DNA of 48,543 bases from Rhodospirillales bacterium (GCA_028291345.1 JAQGIF010000379.1:1-48543); one strand, 5' to 3'. Positions 7,778-16,469 are shown, numbered from the stretch's first letter. Made by a program: numbers and translations. Notes: generated by a model not told the origin, from the letters alone.

Positions 7778-8671
7778 ATGTCACAGAATGTAACGATCGG
7801 AAACGGCCAGCTAACCGCCATCGTCGCCGCAAAGGGGGCCGAGATTCAATCCCTCGTTCCGGCGGGCGGCCAGGATGTGATGTGGACGGGCGACGCCGAT
7901 GTCTGGCCGTGGCATGCCCCCAACCTGTTCCCCATCGTCGGCGCGCTAGCGGATGACGCGCTGGTGCATGAGGGTGAGCGCTATCCGATGAAGCAGCATG
8001 GCTTTCTGCGTAATAGCTTGTGCGAGGTCACCCTGGCCGCGCCGGAGTCCTGCGCCTTCCGCCTGGCCGACAACCAGGACACGCGAGAGCAATATCCTTT
8101 CGCTTTCGCGCTCACGGTCGCATACCGCCTCGCCGGAGACCGGCTGGATTGCACCTTCTCTCTGCACAACCCGGATACTGTGCCGCTTTACGCCAGCATC
8201 GGCACCCATCCCGGTTTTCGCCGCCCGCTGGGCAACACCGCGCGGGATGCGCATGTCGTTCTATTCGATCATCCCGAGCCGGCGCCGATCCGCCGCCTTG
8301 ATGCTCGTACGCTGGATCTCGAGCCCAAGCCGACGCCGGTCGAGGGCCGGGTGCTGCTGCTGCGCGATGTTCTGTTCGACGACGATGCGGTGATCTTCGA
8401 CCGGCTGACCAGCCGCCGGATCATCTATGGTGCGCCGGGCGGGCCTGCCGTCGAGATGGACTTTCCCGATTTTCCCGATCTGGGCATCTGGGCCAAGCCG
8501 GGCATCGCACCCTTCGTCTGCCTGGAACCCTGGCAGGGTATGGCCAGTCCCGCGGGTTTCGCCGGCGAATTCTCACTGAAACCTGGGGTCGTTTCCCTGC
8601 AGCCCGGCGCGACGCGCGATTGGCATTATTCCATTCGGATATTGCCAGAAATGCCCGAGCTACCCAGGTAA
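7778..8671 (+). CDS. Aldose 1-epimerase family protein (LacX/YeaD-like)
   Basis: This 297-residue cytosolic protein belongs to the galactose-mutarotase-like superfamily, which interconverts alpha and beta anomers of hexoses or hexose phosphates. Visible landmarks are NLFPIVGAL, KQHGFLRNS (first conserved His), IGTHPGFRRPLG (second conserved His, within G-T-H-P-G-F) and CLEPWQGMASP, which carries the glutamate that acts as catalytic base. This spacing matches the LacX-like subgroup rather than classical GalM. The ATG at 7778 has AAGGTAGGATCGC in front of it. No sugar-catabolic genes lie next to it, so the substrate cannot be told from context. The gene follows the actP remnant and is followed by the TPR-ispE pair after a 130-bp gap. 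Confidence 0.85.
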   Translation: MSQNVTIGNGQLTAIVAAKGAEIQSLVPAGGQDVMWTGDADVWPWHAPNLFPIVGALADDALVHEGERYPMKQHGFLRNSLCEVTLAAPESCAFRLADNQDTREQYPFAFALTVAYRLAGDRLDCTFSLHNPDTVPLYASIGTHPGFRRPLGNTARDAHVVLFDHPEPAPIRRLDARTLDLEPKPTPVEGRVLLLRDVLFDDDAVIFDRLTSRRIIYGAPGGPAVEMDFPDFPDLGIWAKPGIAPFVCLEPWQGMASPAGFAGEFSLKPGVVSLQPGATRDWHYSIRILPEMPELPR

Positions 8672-8800
8672 GCTACGGTCCGTCGGCGCAGCCTTATCCT
8701 TTTCGCTTCCTTGTGACGGGCGGCGATCTCGCGTAGCCTTCGGATCGCGTCCTATATAGGGATCGCGGCCCTGGGGTCCTACGCGGAGCAGGTTCTCGAC

Positions 8801-10615
8801 GTGAATTTCTTGATGAGACTTAGCCGGGTTTCGGTTCTTGCCGGATTGGCGATCGGAATTGCGACCGCCGCTCAGGCCGATCCCCAGACCCCTGCGAAAT
8901 CGCCTGCGCCGGCGAAATCCGCTGCGGCCGCCAAGCCTGACACCCACGCCAAGCCTGGCCCTTCAAAGCCTGGCGCGAAACCGGCCGAAGCCGCCGCGCA
9001 GGTCAAACCGCGTTTGTCCGAATATCTCGCCGGGCGCGCGGCCCAGCTGGAGCGCGATTGGCGCAGCGCCGGCCCGCTTATCCGCCGCGCCTGGGAGGCC
9101 GACCCGGAAGATCCCGGCCTCAGACACGATGCCCTGCTTCTATCAGTCGCGGGCGGCGATTTCGCCGGTGCGTTGCAGGTGGCGCGAGCCATTCCCGCGG
9201 ATTCCAGCGATGTGCCGCTGGCGAATTTCGTCCTGATGCTCGATGACTTCACCGCTGGCCGGTTTGTCCAGGCCGAGACGCGGCTTGCCGCTGCTCCCGC
9301 GCACGGCCCGGACCGGTATCTCGCGCCGATATTGACCGCCTGGTGCGAAGTTGGACGCGGCCGCAAGGCCGAAGCACTGGCTGCGTTGGCGCAGCTTGAT
9401 AATGCGGCGGGCGCGTCCGAACTGCACGCCCTGCAAAGCGCGATGGTAACCGATGCCCTGGGCGACCACGCGGAGGCGACCGAACTTTACGACCGGATCG
9501 TGGGCTCCAACCCACCGCTCCATGCGATTGCGATCGCCGCTCAGTATTACAAGCGGCAGGGTGCTACCGATAAGGCGCGCAAGGCGGTCGAACAGATCGA
9601 AGTCGATGGCGCGTCCGCCTCGGTTCGGGCCGAAATGCTTGCCCGCCTGGCGGATAAGGGACGAACGGTACCGGTGCCGGACCCCCGTGTGGGCGCTGCC
9701 GACGCCCTGTTCAGCATTGCCGCGACCCTGACCTCGCAAAAACAGGCCGATGTCGCGCCGCTACTTTATGTTCAGCTCGCCTTGCATGTCCGTCCGGATT
9801 TCCCGTCGGCTCAGCTTCTTCTGGCTGAAATCCAACAGCGCTGGGGGCGGCTGGACGATGCCGCGGCGGCGCTGACGGCGGTCGATGACAAGTCCGAGAT
9901 ACGGGCTACCTCCGATCGAATGGCTATGGCGATTTACGATAAGGCTGGACAGTCCGACAAGGCGCTCAAGGTTGGACAGGCCGCGGTCAAGGCGCATCCC
10001 CTCGATGTCGACCTGCTCTTGTCCTATGCCGACCTGCTGCGTGAGAAGTCGCATTTCTCCGAGGCGATTGCCGCCTATGACGCGGCACTGGCGAAGATTT
10101 CGCCGACCAGCAACCGCAAGGGCCTAGCGCTCTATCATCGCGGCATCGCCTACCAGCAGGCCAAGCAATGGCCGCACGCCGAAACCGACCTGCTGGCCGC
10201 GCTGCAATTGCGGCCTGACGATCCGGGGTTGCTTAATTATCTCGCTTTTTCCTGGGCAGATCAGGGCGTCAATCTCGACCGGGCGCGCACGATGCTGGAG
10301 CGGGCGATCCAGCTGGTGCCGGACGACGGCGCCATAATTGATAGCCTGGGCTGGGTTATGTATCGCGCCGGCGACTTCGATCAGGCTGTCAAGCAGCTCG
10401 AGCACGCCGTTGCGCTCGACGCCAACGACGCTACGATCAACGACCACCTGGGCGACGCCTATTGGCGCGCCGGACGGCAGCTAGAGGCGCGGACGCAGTG
10501 GGAGAAGGCGTCGCGCCTGACTGAGGACAAGGCGCTGTCCGAACAGATCCGTGTGAAGCTGCGCGATGGACTCGCGCAGGATACGCCGCCGCCCAGCCGC
10601 GCCGCCGTAAACTGA
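8801..10615 (+). CDS. Exported tetratricopeptide-repeat protein upstream of ispE
   Basis: The protein has 604 residues from a GTG start; an ATG twelve bases further in is also possible. The N-terminus is a Sec signal peptide (LSRVSVLAGLAIGIATAAQA) followed by a Pro/Ala/Lys-rich linker to about residue 65. The rest is helical repeats, with the clearest TPR units between about residues 340 and 570 (for example FSEAIAAYDAALAKISP, ALYHRGIAYQQAKQWPHAE, LDRARTMLERAIQLVPDD, FDQAVKQLEHAVALDANDA). TPR solenoids are protein-binding scaffolds, here in the periplasm or at the outer membrane. The stop lies one base before the ispE start, so the two genes are probably co-transcribed, an arrangement I recall from other sphingomonads. 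The specific partner is unknown. A palindrome CCTATATAGG at 8751-8760 lies in the upstream region. Confidence 0.85.
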   Translation: MNFLMRLSRVSVLAGLAIGIATAAQADPQTPAKSPAPAKSAAAAKPDTHAKPGPSKPGAKPAEAAAQVKPRLSEYLAGRAAQLERDWRSAGPLIRRAWEADPEDPGLRHDALLLSVAGGDFAGALQVARAIPADSSDVPLANFVLMLDDFTAGRFVQAETRLAAAPAHGPDRYLAPILTAWCEVGRGRKAEALAALAQLDNAAGASELHALQSAMVTDALGDHAEATELYDRIVGSNPPLHAIAIAAQYYKRQGATDKARKAVEQIEVDGASASVRAEMLARLADKGRTVPVPDPRVGAADALFSIAATLTSQKQADVAPLLYVQLALHVRPDFPSAQLLLAEIQQRWGRLDDAAAALTAVDDKSEIRATSDRMAMAIYDKAGQSDKALKVGQAAVKAHPLDVDLLLSYADLLREKSHFSEAIAAYDAALAKISPTSNRKGLALYHRGIAYQQAKQWPHAETDLLAALQLRPDDPGLLNYLAFSWADQGVNLDRARTMLERAIQLVPDDGAIIDSLGWVMYRAGDFDQAVKQLEHAVALDANDATINDHLGDAYWRAGRQLEARTQWEKASRLTEDKALSEQIRVKLRDGLAQDTPPPSRAAVN

Positions 10616-10616
10616 C

Positions 10617-11525
10617 ATGACGTCCACGCCGTTGATCTTGGCCGCGCCGGCCAAGCTGAACCTGTATCTTCATGTCACCGGCAAACGCGCCGACGGCTAT
10701 CATTTGCTGGATAGTCTGGCGGCCTTCATCGACGTCCACGATACGCTGACCCTGACACCATCGTCCGCCATCGCCTTCACGACGGATGGTCTGTTCGCCA
10801 ACGGGTTCGGCGATGAGGACCCGTCGACGAACCTCGTCGTTCGGGCGGCGCGTGGTTTGGCGGAAGCGACCGGCCGTGCAGCCGACGTCGCGCTGCATCT
10901 GACCAAGAACCTGCCGGTCGCGTCGGGGATCGGCGGCGGTTCAGCCGATGCCGCGGCCTGCCTGTGCGGTCTGGCGCGGCTATGGGGTCTGGATCCCGGC
11001 GACCCTGCTGTGCTCGGGGTCGCCGCCGGGCTGGGCGCCGATGTGCCGGTGTGCGTGCATGGCCGCGCCGCCTATATGGGGGGGATCGGGACCGAGATCG
11101 CGGCCGCGCCGGAACTTCCACCTGCTGGGCTTGTGCTGGTCAATCCTGGCATTGGCCTTTCTACACCATCGGTCTATCGCGCGCGCCGGGGGGATTTCTC
11201 GCCGGCCGGCCGCTTCGACGCGCCGCCCGCGGATGCGGCAGGCCTGGCGGCGCTGCTGGCGGAGCGGGGCAACGACTTGACGGATGCGGCTGTCTCTCTC
11301 GTTCCAGAAATCGCCGCTGTTTTGAACGCCATTGGCGCGGACGAGAGGTGCCTATTGGCCCGCATGTCGGGCAGTGGCGCGACCTGTTTCGGTATTTTCA
11401 CTGACGTGGACGAGGCGGCGGCGGCGGCGGCGCTGTTGAAGCGGGACCATCCCGGGTGGTGGGTGGCGCCGGGCCGGTTGCTGTCCGACGCCCATACGTT
11501 GGATGGCCAGAATCTGAACGGCTAG
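10617..11525 (+). CDS. ispE: 4-diphosphocytidyl-2-C-methyl-D-erythritol kinase
   Basis: This 302-residue GHMP-superfamily kinase phosphorylates CDP-methylerythritol with ATP in the MEP pathway to isopentenyl diphosphate. Motif 1 is APAKLNLYLHVTGKRADGYH near residue 10, with the catalytic lysine and the substrate-binding R-x-D-G-Y-H. Motif 2 is LPVASGIGGGSADAAA (about residues 101-116), the glycine-rich ATP loop. Motif 3 near the C-terminus is LARMSGSGATCFGIF. LGADVPVCVHGRAAYMGGIG is also characteristic of IspE. The start ATG follows the TPR stop by one base, implying translational coupling. Its stop codon overlaps that of the convergent oxygenase gene in the four bases CTAG. Length and motifs are complete. 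Confidence 0.95.
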   Translation: MTSTPLILAAPAKLNLYLHVTGKRADGYHLLDSLAAFIDVHDTLTLTPSSAIAFTTDGLFANGFGDEDPSTNLVVRAARGLAEATGRAADVALHLTKNLPVASGIGGGSADAAACLCGLARLWGLDPGDPAVLGVAAGLGADVPVCVHGRAAYMGGIGTEIAAAPELPPAGLVLVNPGIGLSTPSVYRARRGDFSPAGRFDAPPADAAGLAALLAERGNDLTDAAVSLVPEIAAVLNAIGADERCLLARMSGSGATCFGIFTDVDEAAAAAALLKRDHPGWWVAPGRLLSDAHTLDGQNLNG

Positions 11526-12145
11526 GCGCCTGCGCCCGCTCCCGACAGCCGCTTCATCCAGCCCGAGAAGCGGTGCCGCGCCAGTTCGCGCTTAACATAG
11601 GCGTCTCCACTTACCCAGTTGAATTGCAGCGCCAGCCGCCGCGATTTGGACGGCAGATGGCCGTGCCAGGACCGGTCGCTACGCCGAAAAACAACCATGT
11701 TCCCCGCGACCGGCGGAATTTCCAACGCATAAGATTCGAGATTCTTGCCATCGCGCAACAGGCGCAGCCGTCCGCCAGCCTCGTTCCAATCCAGGTTGAG
11801 ATAGAGCAGCCCGGTCAGGATCTTTTCCTTGCTGTCGGTATGGATGGCGCCGTCTTTGCCGCGCACATGACCCCGCACCGTGATGTGGAGGGGATAGGGC
11901 GCCAGGTCCATCTCGAATTTCTTCTCGAACGGCGTGCGAAATGCGTCGCTACGGATTTCAGCGACAAGCCGCTGGAATGCGGGCCCTGACTCGAGCGTGG
12001 CGACGTCGAAGCTGCCGCCGGCGGGAATTTCCGGAAAGTCGCGGACGATCTCGGCCAATTCGCCGGGATCGATGGTCGCCGGGACATAGAGGAAATCGAA
12101 CGGATCGGTGGAAAGTGAGGCTGCGTGCAGTCTATCGAAATGCAA
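11522..12145 (-). CDS. 2-oxoglutarate/Fe(II)-dependent oxygenase
   Basis: This protein of about 207 residues has the double-stranded beta-helix signature of 2OG-Fe(II) dioxygenases. The iron-binding HxD is in GAIHTDSKEKILTGLLYLN. Strand GGRLRLLRDGKN follows, then AGNMVVFRRSDRSWHGHLP with the distal iron-ligand His, and SRRLALQFNWV with the 2-oxoglutarate-binding Arg. The substrate is unknown; related small proteins hydroxylate proteins or small metabolites. The open frame extends upstream to 12418, but I place the start at TTG 12145 because GGAG precedes it at a good distance and HFDRLHAASLSTDPFDFLYV is a typical family N-terminus; the longer version is cysteine-rich and non-family-like. The gene converges on ispE with overlapping stop codons. 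Confidence 0.8.
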   Translation of the reverse strand: MHFDRLHAASLSTDPFDFLYVPATIDPGELAEIVRDFPEIPAGGSFDVATLESGPAFQRLVAEIRSDAFRTPFEKKFEMDLAPYPLHITVRGHVRGKDGAIHTDSKEKILTGLLYLNLDWNEAGGRLRLLRDGKNLESYALEIPPVAGNMVVFRRSDRSWHGHLPSKSRRLALQFNWVSGDAYVKRELARHRFSGWMKRLSGAGAGA

Positions 12146-12342
12146 GATCTGTCTCCGAAAGGCACGCCAGAATAAGCTCAGGGCCTTGCAGGGGCAACCG
12201 CAGCCCTCGAATGCCCGATTTCGATACTGATGCCAAAATGCAACACAGGGCGCGGAAATGTCCGAGAGGGCAGGTTTGGTCTGGACGTTACGCTGGAGAC
12301 GTTCATAACTACAAGGCAGCTGGTAAACAGATGCGGGACGAT

Positions 12343-12377
12343 AAAAAAAGAGCCCGGCACCCGAAGGGGCCGAGCTC
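12343..12377 (-). terminator. Intrinsic terminator of the minus-strand operon
   Basis: On the minus strand GAGCTCGGC pairs with GCCGGGCTC across a CCCCTTCGGGT loop (one mismatch), followed directly by seven T. A stable UUCG-type loop and uninterrupted U-tract make a strong rho-independent terminator. It lies about 75 bases after the stop of the 25-codon reading frame at 12454 and so ends the transcript coming from the AI-2E gene. Confidence 0.8.
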
Positions 12378-12453
12378 AGTCTAAGGGAGGGTGCCGGTGT
12401 CAGCGCCGGCATCCACACCTCAATATAATAGCTTCTTCAGAAATTGCCATAGC

Positions 12454-12531
12454 CTAACGGATGGGTGCTTCCGCTTGCCGCATGCAGTCGGCTTTTGGGC
12501 AAGTGCAGCCTTGGGTCCGGGCCAAGCGCAT
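12454..12531 (-). CDS. Small cysteine-rich 25-residue protein (candidate)
   Basis: An ATG at 12531 is preceded by GGAGGAG with a five-base spacer, the best Shine-Dalgarno sequence seen in the region. The frame encodes 25 residues and ends with TAG at 12454. It is basic and contains CTCPKADC at residues 9-16, a C-x-C...C arrangement that could bind a metal or redox partner. It starts about 30 bases after the AI-2E transporter stop, in the same direction, and is followed by a strong intrinsic terminator, so it is probably the last gene of that transcript. I do not recognise a family. The alternative is an untranslated 3' region whose Shine-Dalgarno match is fortuitous. Confidence 0.5.
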   Translation of the reverse strand: MRLARTQGCTCPKADCMRQAEAPIR

Positions 12532-12560
12532 GAGATCTCCTCCACCTGAAAATAGCCCTC

Positions 12561-13694
12561 CTATCCGCTAGCTTTCAGATTCAATCGGCGCGGAACCGGG
12601 TCTGTCCATTCGCGCCAGAGCGAAACCAGCGCGGCCATGATCGCCGGGCCTAGGAAAAGCCCGACGAGTCCGAATGTTTCCAGGCCGCCGAAAATGCCCA
12701 GCAGGACCCACAGAAACGGCAGCTTCGCCGCGCCCCCGATTAGGACCGGACGGATGGCATGATCGGCTACGCCGACCACGACCCAGCCGAAAGCGAACAA
12801 CCCGATCGCGGCCCCCACGCTGCCTTTGAACAGCAGTAGGGCGGAAGCCACCGTAAAGATGATCGGCGCCCCGAAAGGAATCATCGCCAACAAACCGGTA
12901 AACGCGCCCAGCAGCGCAGGATGTGGCACCCCGAACAGCGCATAGGCGACACCCAGGAAGGCGCCTTCGCCCAGCCCCACGAGGACCAGCCCGTCCGCTG
13001 TGCTTCTCACTGCCGTCACGGTCAAGGTGGCGAGATATTCACCTGGCTCGCCTAGCAACCGGTTGCACAGCGTCTGAAATCTTTTGCCCAACGCGATCCC
13101 GTCGCGAAACAGGAAAAATAAGGTCAGGATGGTGAAGGCGAAGAAGGTCAGCCGCCGGGCGATTACCAAGCTGATTTCCTGCGTTAAGCGCGCGAATTTT
13201 CCGGTGTCCGTGCGGCCGATCAGGTCGGTGATCGCACCGGGCTCCGCAAGATTGCTCTGCCACCAACCGGCGATCTGCTGACTGAAGAACGGCAGCCGCG
13301 ACACCATGGCCGGAACCGGCAAGCCATTTTTTTCCGCGCCGGTGATCCAGTGCAGCAAGGCATTCATTTCACGCCATATCTCGACGACGCCGACGCCGAA
13401 CGGGATGATGAAGACCAGCGCGATCAACAGGGTAAAAAGAGCAGGGGCCAAAGTCCCGCGGCGTTGGGGTGCGAACGCGGACCGGAAGCGGTCATAAAGC
13501 GGCCATGTCGCCAGGGTCAGCACAACGGCCCAGGCAAGCGCGCCGAAGAATCCGCTCAAGACCCAAAATCCCAGACCGACTAGGGCGATATCGACGATCA
13601 CTGTCGCGATACGTTGCGACCTGTTGGTGCGGGATATCGCGCTCTGCACGCGGGCGTTCAGCGTCGTATCGGTGGTTGGAGGCAACTCGTTCAT
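12561..13694 (-). CDS. AI-2E family transporter
   Basis: This 377-residue inner-membrane protein belongs to the AI-2E/PerM family. An N-terminal pair of helices (IVDIALVGLGFWVLSGFFGA, LAWAVVLTLATWPLYDRF) is followed by a short soluble segment. The C-terminal set of helices contains the family signature: GVAYALFGVPHPALLGAFTG, LLAMIPFGAPIIFTVASALL and FLWVLLGIFGGLETFGLVGL, then FLGPAIMAALVSLW. Family members export small signals or organic ions, or act as Na+/H+ antiporters; which applies here is not shown. The start overlaps the stop of the upstream GIY-YIG-like gene as ATGA, so the two are co-translated. A 25-codon cysteine-containing frame follows. Confidence 0.88.
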   Translation of the reverse strand: MNELPPTTDTTLNARVQSAISRTNRSQRIATVIVDIALVGLGFWVLSGFFGALAWAVVLTLATWPLYDRFRSAFAPQRRGTLAPALFTLLIALVFIIPFGVGVVEIWREMNALLHWITGAEKNGLPVPAMVSRLPFFSQQIAGWWQSNLAEPGAITDLIGRTDTGKFARLTQEISLVIARRLTFFAFTILTLFFLFRDGIALGKRFQTLCNRLLGEPGEYLATLTVTAVRSTADGLVLVGLGEGAFLGVAYALFGVPHPALLGAFTGLLAMIPFGAPIIFTVASALLLFKGSVGAAIGLFAFGWVVVGVADHAIRPVLIGGAAKLPFLWVLLGIFGGLETFGLVGLFLGPAIMAALVSLWREWTDPVPRRLNLKASG

Positions 13695-14098
13695 CCCAGA
13701 CCGCCGGCGATCATGTAGGCGGCAATGTCGGCGGGTTTGATCTTCAGGTCCTTGATTTCGGGCTCCCCCGCCAGTGCCCGCGTCACGAGCAGGTGGTTTT
13801 CGACCTGGGTGGGCACGATCTTGAAGATACCCCTCGTATCCTTGATGCGGGGATTGAGGCGTGGGTCGATCATCTTCAGCTTTCCGGCAAGGCGGGCGAT
13901 GATCTCATCTTCGCTCGTACCTTCGACATTGTCCTGCTTCTTCACAAGTTCCCAGTCGGTTTCGCCAGCCCATCCTGCGGCGACGACATCCTTTACCGAC
14001 TCTTCAGTATAGCCGATTTTATAGAGATGCTTGCTGAGGCCGACGTCGTAGCCCCATTGGCTGAGGGCCTTGCTGCGCGCGACATAGATCGTTCCCAC
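13691..14098 (-). CDS. GIY-YIG/T5orf172-like small protein
   Basis: This 135-residue protein starts at a GTG with AGAGAAG upstream. TIYVARSKALSQWGY and HLYKIGYT look like the two signature strands (Y-V-A/Y-K-I-G) of the GIY-YIG-related T5orf172 or Mug113 nuclease-like group. GWAGETDWELV follows, in the place where members of this group carry their next conserved segment. The remaining 80 residues are charged and helical, ending in a hydrophobic tail (IAAYMIAGGLG). I assign the superfamily with moderate confidence and cannot confirm nuclease residues. It lies 17 bases after the alpha/beta hydrolase and overlaps the AI-2E gene by four bases, so it sits inside an operon. Confidence 0.5.
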   Translation of the reverse strand: MGTIYVARSKALSQWGYDVGLSKHLYKIGYTEESVKDVVAAGWAGETDWELVKKQDNVEGTSEDEIIARLAGKLKMIDPRLNPRIKDTRGIFKIVPTQVENHLLVTRALAGEPEIKDLKIKPADIAAYMIAGGLG

Positions 14099-14115
14099 GG
14101 GATTCTTCTCTAGGA

Positions 14116-14997
14116 TCAGGATTTCAAAAAAGGCTCGACGACCGCGAGGAATTCCTGCAGTCGATCATGATGAACCCAATGGCCGGCATTTGCGATCGTG
14201 GCGGTTCGGGCGTTGGCGAAGAACTCCAGCGCGCCGTTATTCTGCGGCGTGCTCATCCAGCTATCGGCGCCATGGATCAGCATGGTCGGGCAGGAAATTT
14301 CCCGCCACAGGCCGGTGATTTCGGCCGCGCTGAAGCCATAGGGCGCGAAGGCGCGGACATAATTGTCAAATTTCCAGCTGAAGGTGCCGTCCTCGTTCTG
14401 ATTGACGCCATGAATGGTCAAATGGCGGGCATGTTCCGGCGACAGGAACGGGTTCTCCGCGCGCATCCGCTCCAGCGCCTCATCCAAAGTCGCGTATTTA
14501 CGGGGCAGGCGGGCGGACAAATCGTGCAGCTGGTCGACCCAGGTCGAAATCCGCTCGCGCAGCGGGGTGTTGCGCCGTTTCTCGAATTCCGACGGCGACA
14601 TGATGATGCCCTCGATGACCGCCAGCTTTTTCACCGTCTCGGGAAACGCGCCAGCATAAAGCAGGCTGATAGCGCCGCCCATCGAATGGCTGATGATCGA
14701 TACCGGCGTCAGATGCTTCTGCTTCAACAGATGGGCGATGTCATAGACGAAATCCGCCAGCGCATAGCTGCCGCCGACCGCCCAGGCAGAGTCGCCATGG
14801 CCGCGCAAATCGGGGGCGATGATATGATAATCATGGCGCAACGCCTGGGCCACCCAATCCCAATTGCGGCAATGATCGCGGCCGCCATGGATCAGCAAAA
14901 GCGGCGGCGCGCCGTCATTGCCCCAATCGACGTAATGCAGTCTCAGACGCTGGGAGAAATAGGTCTGAGAGGTCGGCCCGGACATTTTTTCCGACAT
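14116..14997 (-). CDS. Alpha/beta hydrolase
   Basis: This 293-residue cytosolic enzyme has the alpha/beta-hydrolase fold. The oxyanion-hole HGG sits in LLLIHGGRDHC. The nucleophile elbow is IISHSMGGAIS with Ser105. The acid is probably the Asp in CPTMLIHGADSWMS and the catalytic His lies in NAGHWVHHDRL near the C-terminus. The cap region between about residues 130 and 220 (EKRRNTPLRERISTWVDQL) resembles those of carboxylesterases, C-C bond hydrolases and haloalkane dehalogenase relatives. The substrate is not evident. It is the third gene of a VOC-SDR-hydrolase run on the minus strand with gaps of 41 and 48 bases, suggesting a shared catabolic route for the compound imported by the TonB receptor upstream. 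Confidence 0.85.
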   Translation of the reverse strand: MSEKMSGPTSQTYFSQRLRLHYVDWGNDGAPPLLLIHGGRDHCRNWDWVAQALRHDYHIIAPDLRGHGDSAWAVGGSYALADFVYDIAHLLKQKHLTPVSIISHSMGGAISLLYAGAFPETVKKLAVIEGIIMSPSEFEKRRNTPLRERISTWVDQLHDLSARLPRKYATLDEALERMRAENPFLSPEHARHLTIHGVNQNEDGTFSWKFDNYVRAFAPYGFSAAEITGLWREISCPTMLIHGADSWMSTPQNNGALEFFANARTATIANAGHWVHHDRLQEFLAVVEPFLKS

Positions 14998-15045
14998 GTC
15001 TCGCTCGTGAATGGTTCGACCCCGTGGTAACTCGCTAGTATCGCA

Positions 15046-15813
15046 TCATCCGGCTAGTTGACCACCATCGATCGCGAAAGTCGCACCGGTGATATACCGG
15101 CCCTCGTCCGAGGCGAGATAGGCGAAGATCGCGGCCACTTCCTCAGGCTCGGCCATCGCTCCGCCATTCATCTTAGAGTTCAGCAGCGACAGCAGTTGGA
15201 TGTCGAATGTCTCGACCCAGGTTACTTTGTCCGACAGGGCGGTGGCGATCCCACCGGGGCACACCGCGTTCACCCGCACGCCCTTGGCGGCATATTCGAT
15301 CGACAGCGACTTGGTCAGGCCGACGACGCCGTGCTTGGCGGCGCAATAGGCCGCGCAATAGGCCTGCCCCTTGATGCCGGCGGTCGAGGATGCGTTGACG
15401 ATATTGCCCTTGCTTTCTACCAGATGCGGCATGGCGCGCTTGGAAATATGGAACAGGCTGCTGAGGTCGACACCGATGATCTGGTCCCAGGCCTCGTCGG
15501 GAAAATCGGTGAAATGGTTCCAGTCGAAAATACCCGCGATATTCATCAGTACGTCCAGTCGGCCAAGCGCAGCGACCGATTTATCGACCATGTCGCGGCA
15601 GGATGCGGGCTGGGCGGCATCGAACTGAATAGCGGTGACGGCGACGCCGTATTCGGCGCGGATCACCTTGGCGACGGTTTCTGCGCCCTCAATATTGATA
15701 TCGGCCAACGCCAGCGACGCACCCTCGCTACCCAGTCTGCGCGCGGTCGCGCGGCCGATGCCCGATGCCGCACCAGTCACCAGCGCCGCCTTACCGTCAA
15801 ATCTCTTGCTCAT
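15046..15813 (-). CDS. SDR family oxidoreductase
   Basis: This 255-residue classical short-chain dehydrogenase/reductase has the cofactor motif TGAASGIGRA (residues 14-23), an NIAGIF segment in place of NNAG, a catalytic Ser in NIVNASSTAGIKG, and the Y-x-x-x-K pair in YCAAKHGVVGLTKSL. The C-terminal NAVCPGGIATAL and ITGATFAIDGG are standard. Asp36-type residues after the second beta strand (LALADINIEGAE) suggest NAD rather than NADP. It will oxidise or reduce an alcohol/ketone of an unknown substrate. It is between the VOC and hydrolase genes, co-oriented and closely spaced, and probably works in the same pathway. Confidence 0.9.
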   Translation of the reverse strand: MSKRFDGKAALVTGAASGIGRATARRLGSEGASLALADINIEGAETVAKVIRAEYGVAVTAIQFDAAQPASCRDMVDKSVAALGRLDVLMNIAGIFDWNHFTDFPDEAWDQIIGVDLSSLFHISKRAMPHLVESKGNIVNASSTAGIKGQAYCAAYCAAKHGVVGLTKSLSIEYAAKGVRVNAVCPGGIATALSDKVTWVETFDIQLLSLLNSKMNGGAMAEPEEVAAIFAYLASDEGRYITGATFAIDGGQLAG

Positions 15814-15854
15814 CCCATGCCCTGTTTTTGATTGTCGCTGATTGGGTGATGTCC

Positions 15855-16319
15855 TCAGTCCCCTGTGGGAACCGGGCCGGAGGCCAGCCGCATCAGTTCC
15901 ACGCGGATGCCGTCTGGGTCCAGGCAGAAAATGAAATCTCCGGCCGGCGACATGCTGCGCGTCGACTCGACGATCGTGCCGCCGAACTCGACGGCGCGGG
16001 CCGCAACCTCGTCGACGTTGCCCACCAGAAGCGACAGATGGGTTAGGCCCAGCTGATTCATCGGACGGCGCTTGCCGTCGCCCTGATGCGGGGGCGATTC
16101 GAACCCAAGCAACTCTATGCTGACGCCGTCACGGCGGATGAAGACGGAATTCAATACAATCTCACCATCGACCTCCATCGTCGGCCCGACCTCGTTGCCG
16201 ACCTTGAAGGCAATGACCTGCCTGAAGCCCAACCCGTCGCAATAGAAACGCTTCGATCGTTCGACATCGGAGACGCAGATGCCGATATGCGAGAAGACGC
16301 GGATCGATGAGGCTGACAT
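15855..16319 (-). CDS. VOC (glyoxalase/dioxygenase-fold) family protein
   Basis: This 154-residue protein has two beta-alpha-beta-beta-beta modules: FSHIGICVSDVERSKRFYCD and GLGF (residues about 9-33), then LGLTHLSLLVGNVDEVAARA (residues about 90-110) and FCLDPDGIRVELMRL. The likely metal ligands are the His in FSHIG, the His in GLTHLSL and the Glu in RVELM, with another Glu in SIELLGF. Members include glyoxalase I, methylmalonyl-CoA epimerase and extradiol-type dioxygenases; the substrate cannot be chosen from sequence. It is the first gene of the VOC-SDR-hydrolase run, 150 bp downstream of the receptor-OmpA gene, from which it is separated by an intrinsic terminator. Confidence 0.85.
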   Translation of the reverse strand: MSASSIRVFSHIGICVSDVERSKRFYCDGLGFRQVIAFKVGNEVGPTMEVDGEIVLNSVFIRRDGVSIELLGFESPPHQGDGKRRPMNQLGLTHLSLLVGNVDEVAARAVEFGGTIVESTRSMSPAGDFIFCLDPDGIRVELMRLASGPVPTGD

Positions 16320-16391
16320 GTGCGGACCTGGAATGGCTAATTGAGCGGATCGGTAAACACTCTATGCCAAACTAGCAGTAAAGCCGGAACG

Positions 16392-16420
16392 AAAACGGCG
16401 CTCTCCGAAGAGGGCGCCGT
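16392..16420 (-). terminator. Intrinsic terminator after the TonB receptor-OmpA gene
   Basis: On the minus strand ACGGCGCCCTCT and AGAGCGCCGT form a near-perfect stem around a short TCGG-containing loop, followed by TTTTCGTT. It sits about 50 bases beyond the stop of the receptor gene. The VOC-SDR-hydrolase genes downstream therefore need some read-through or their own promoter. Confidence 0.7.
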
Positions 16421-16469
16421 CATCGTGATCCGCTCTACCGCTTGCGGGAGAGGGGAGGGCTATGGTGCT

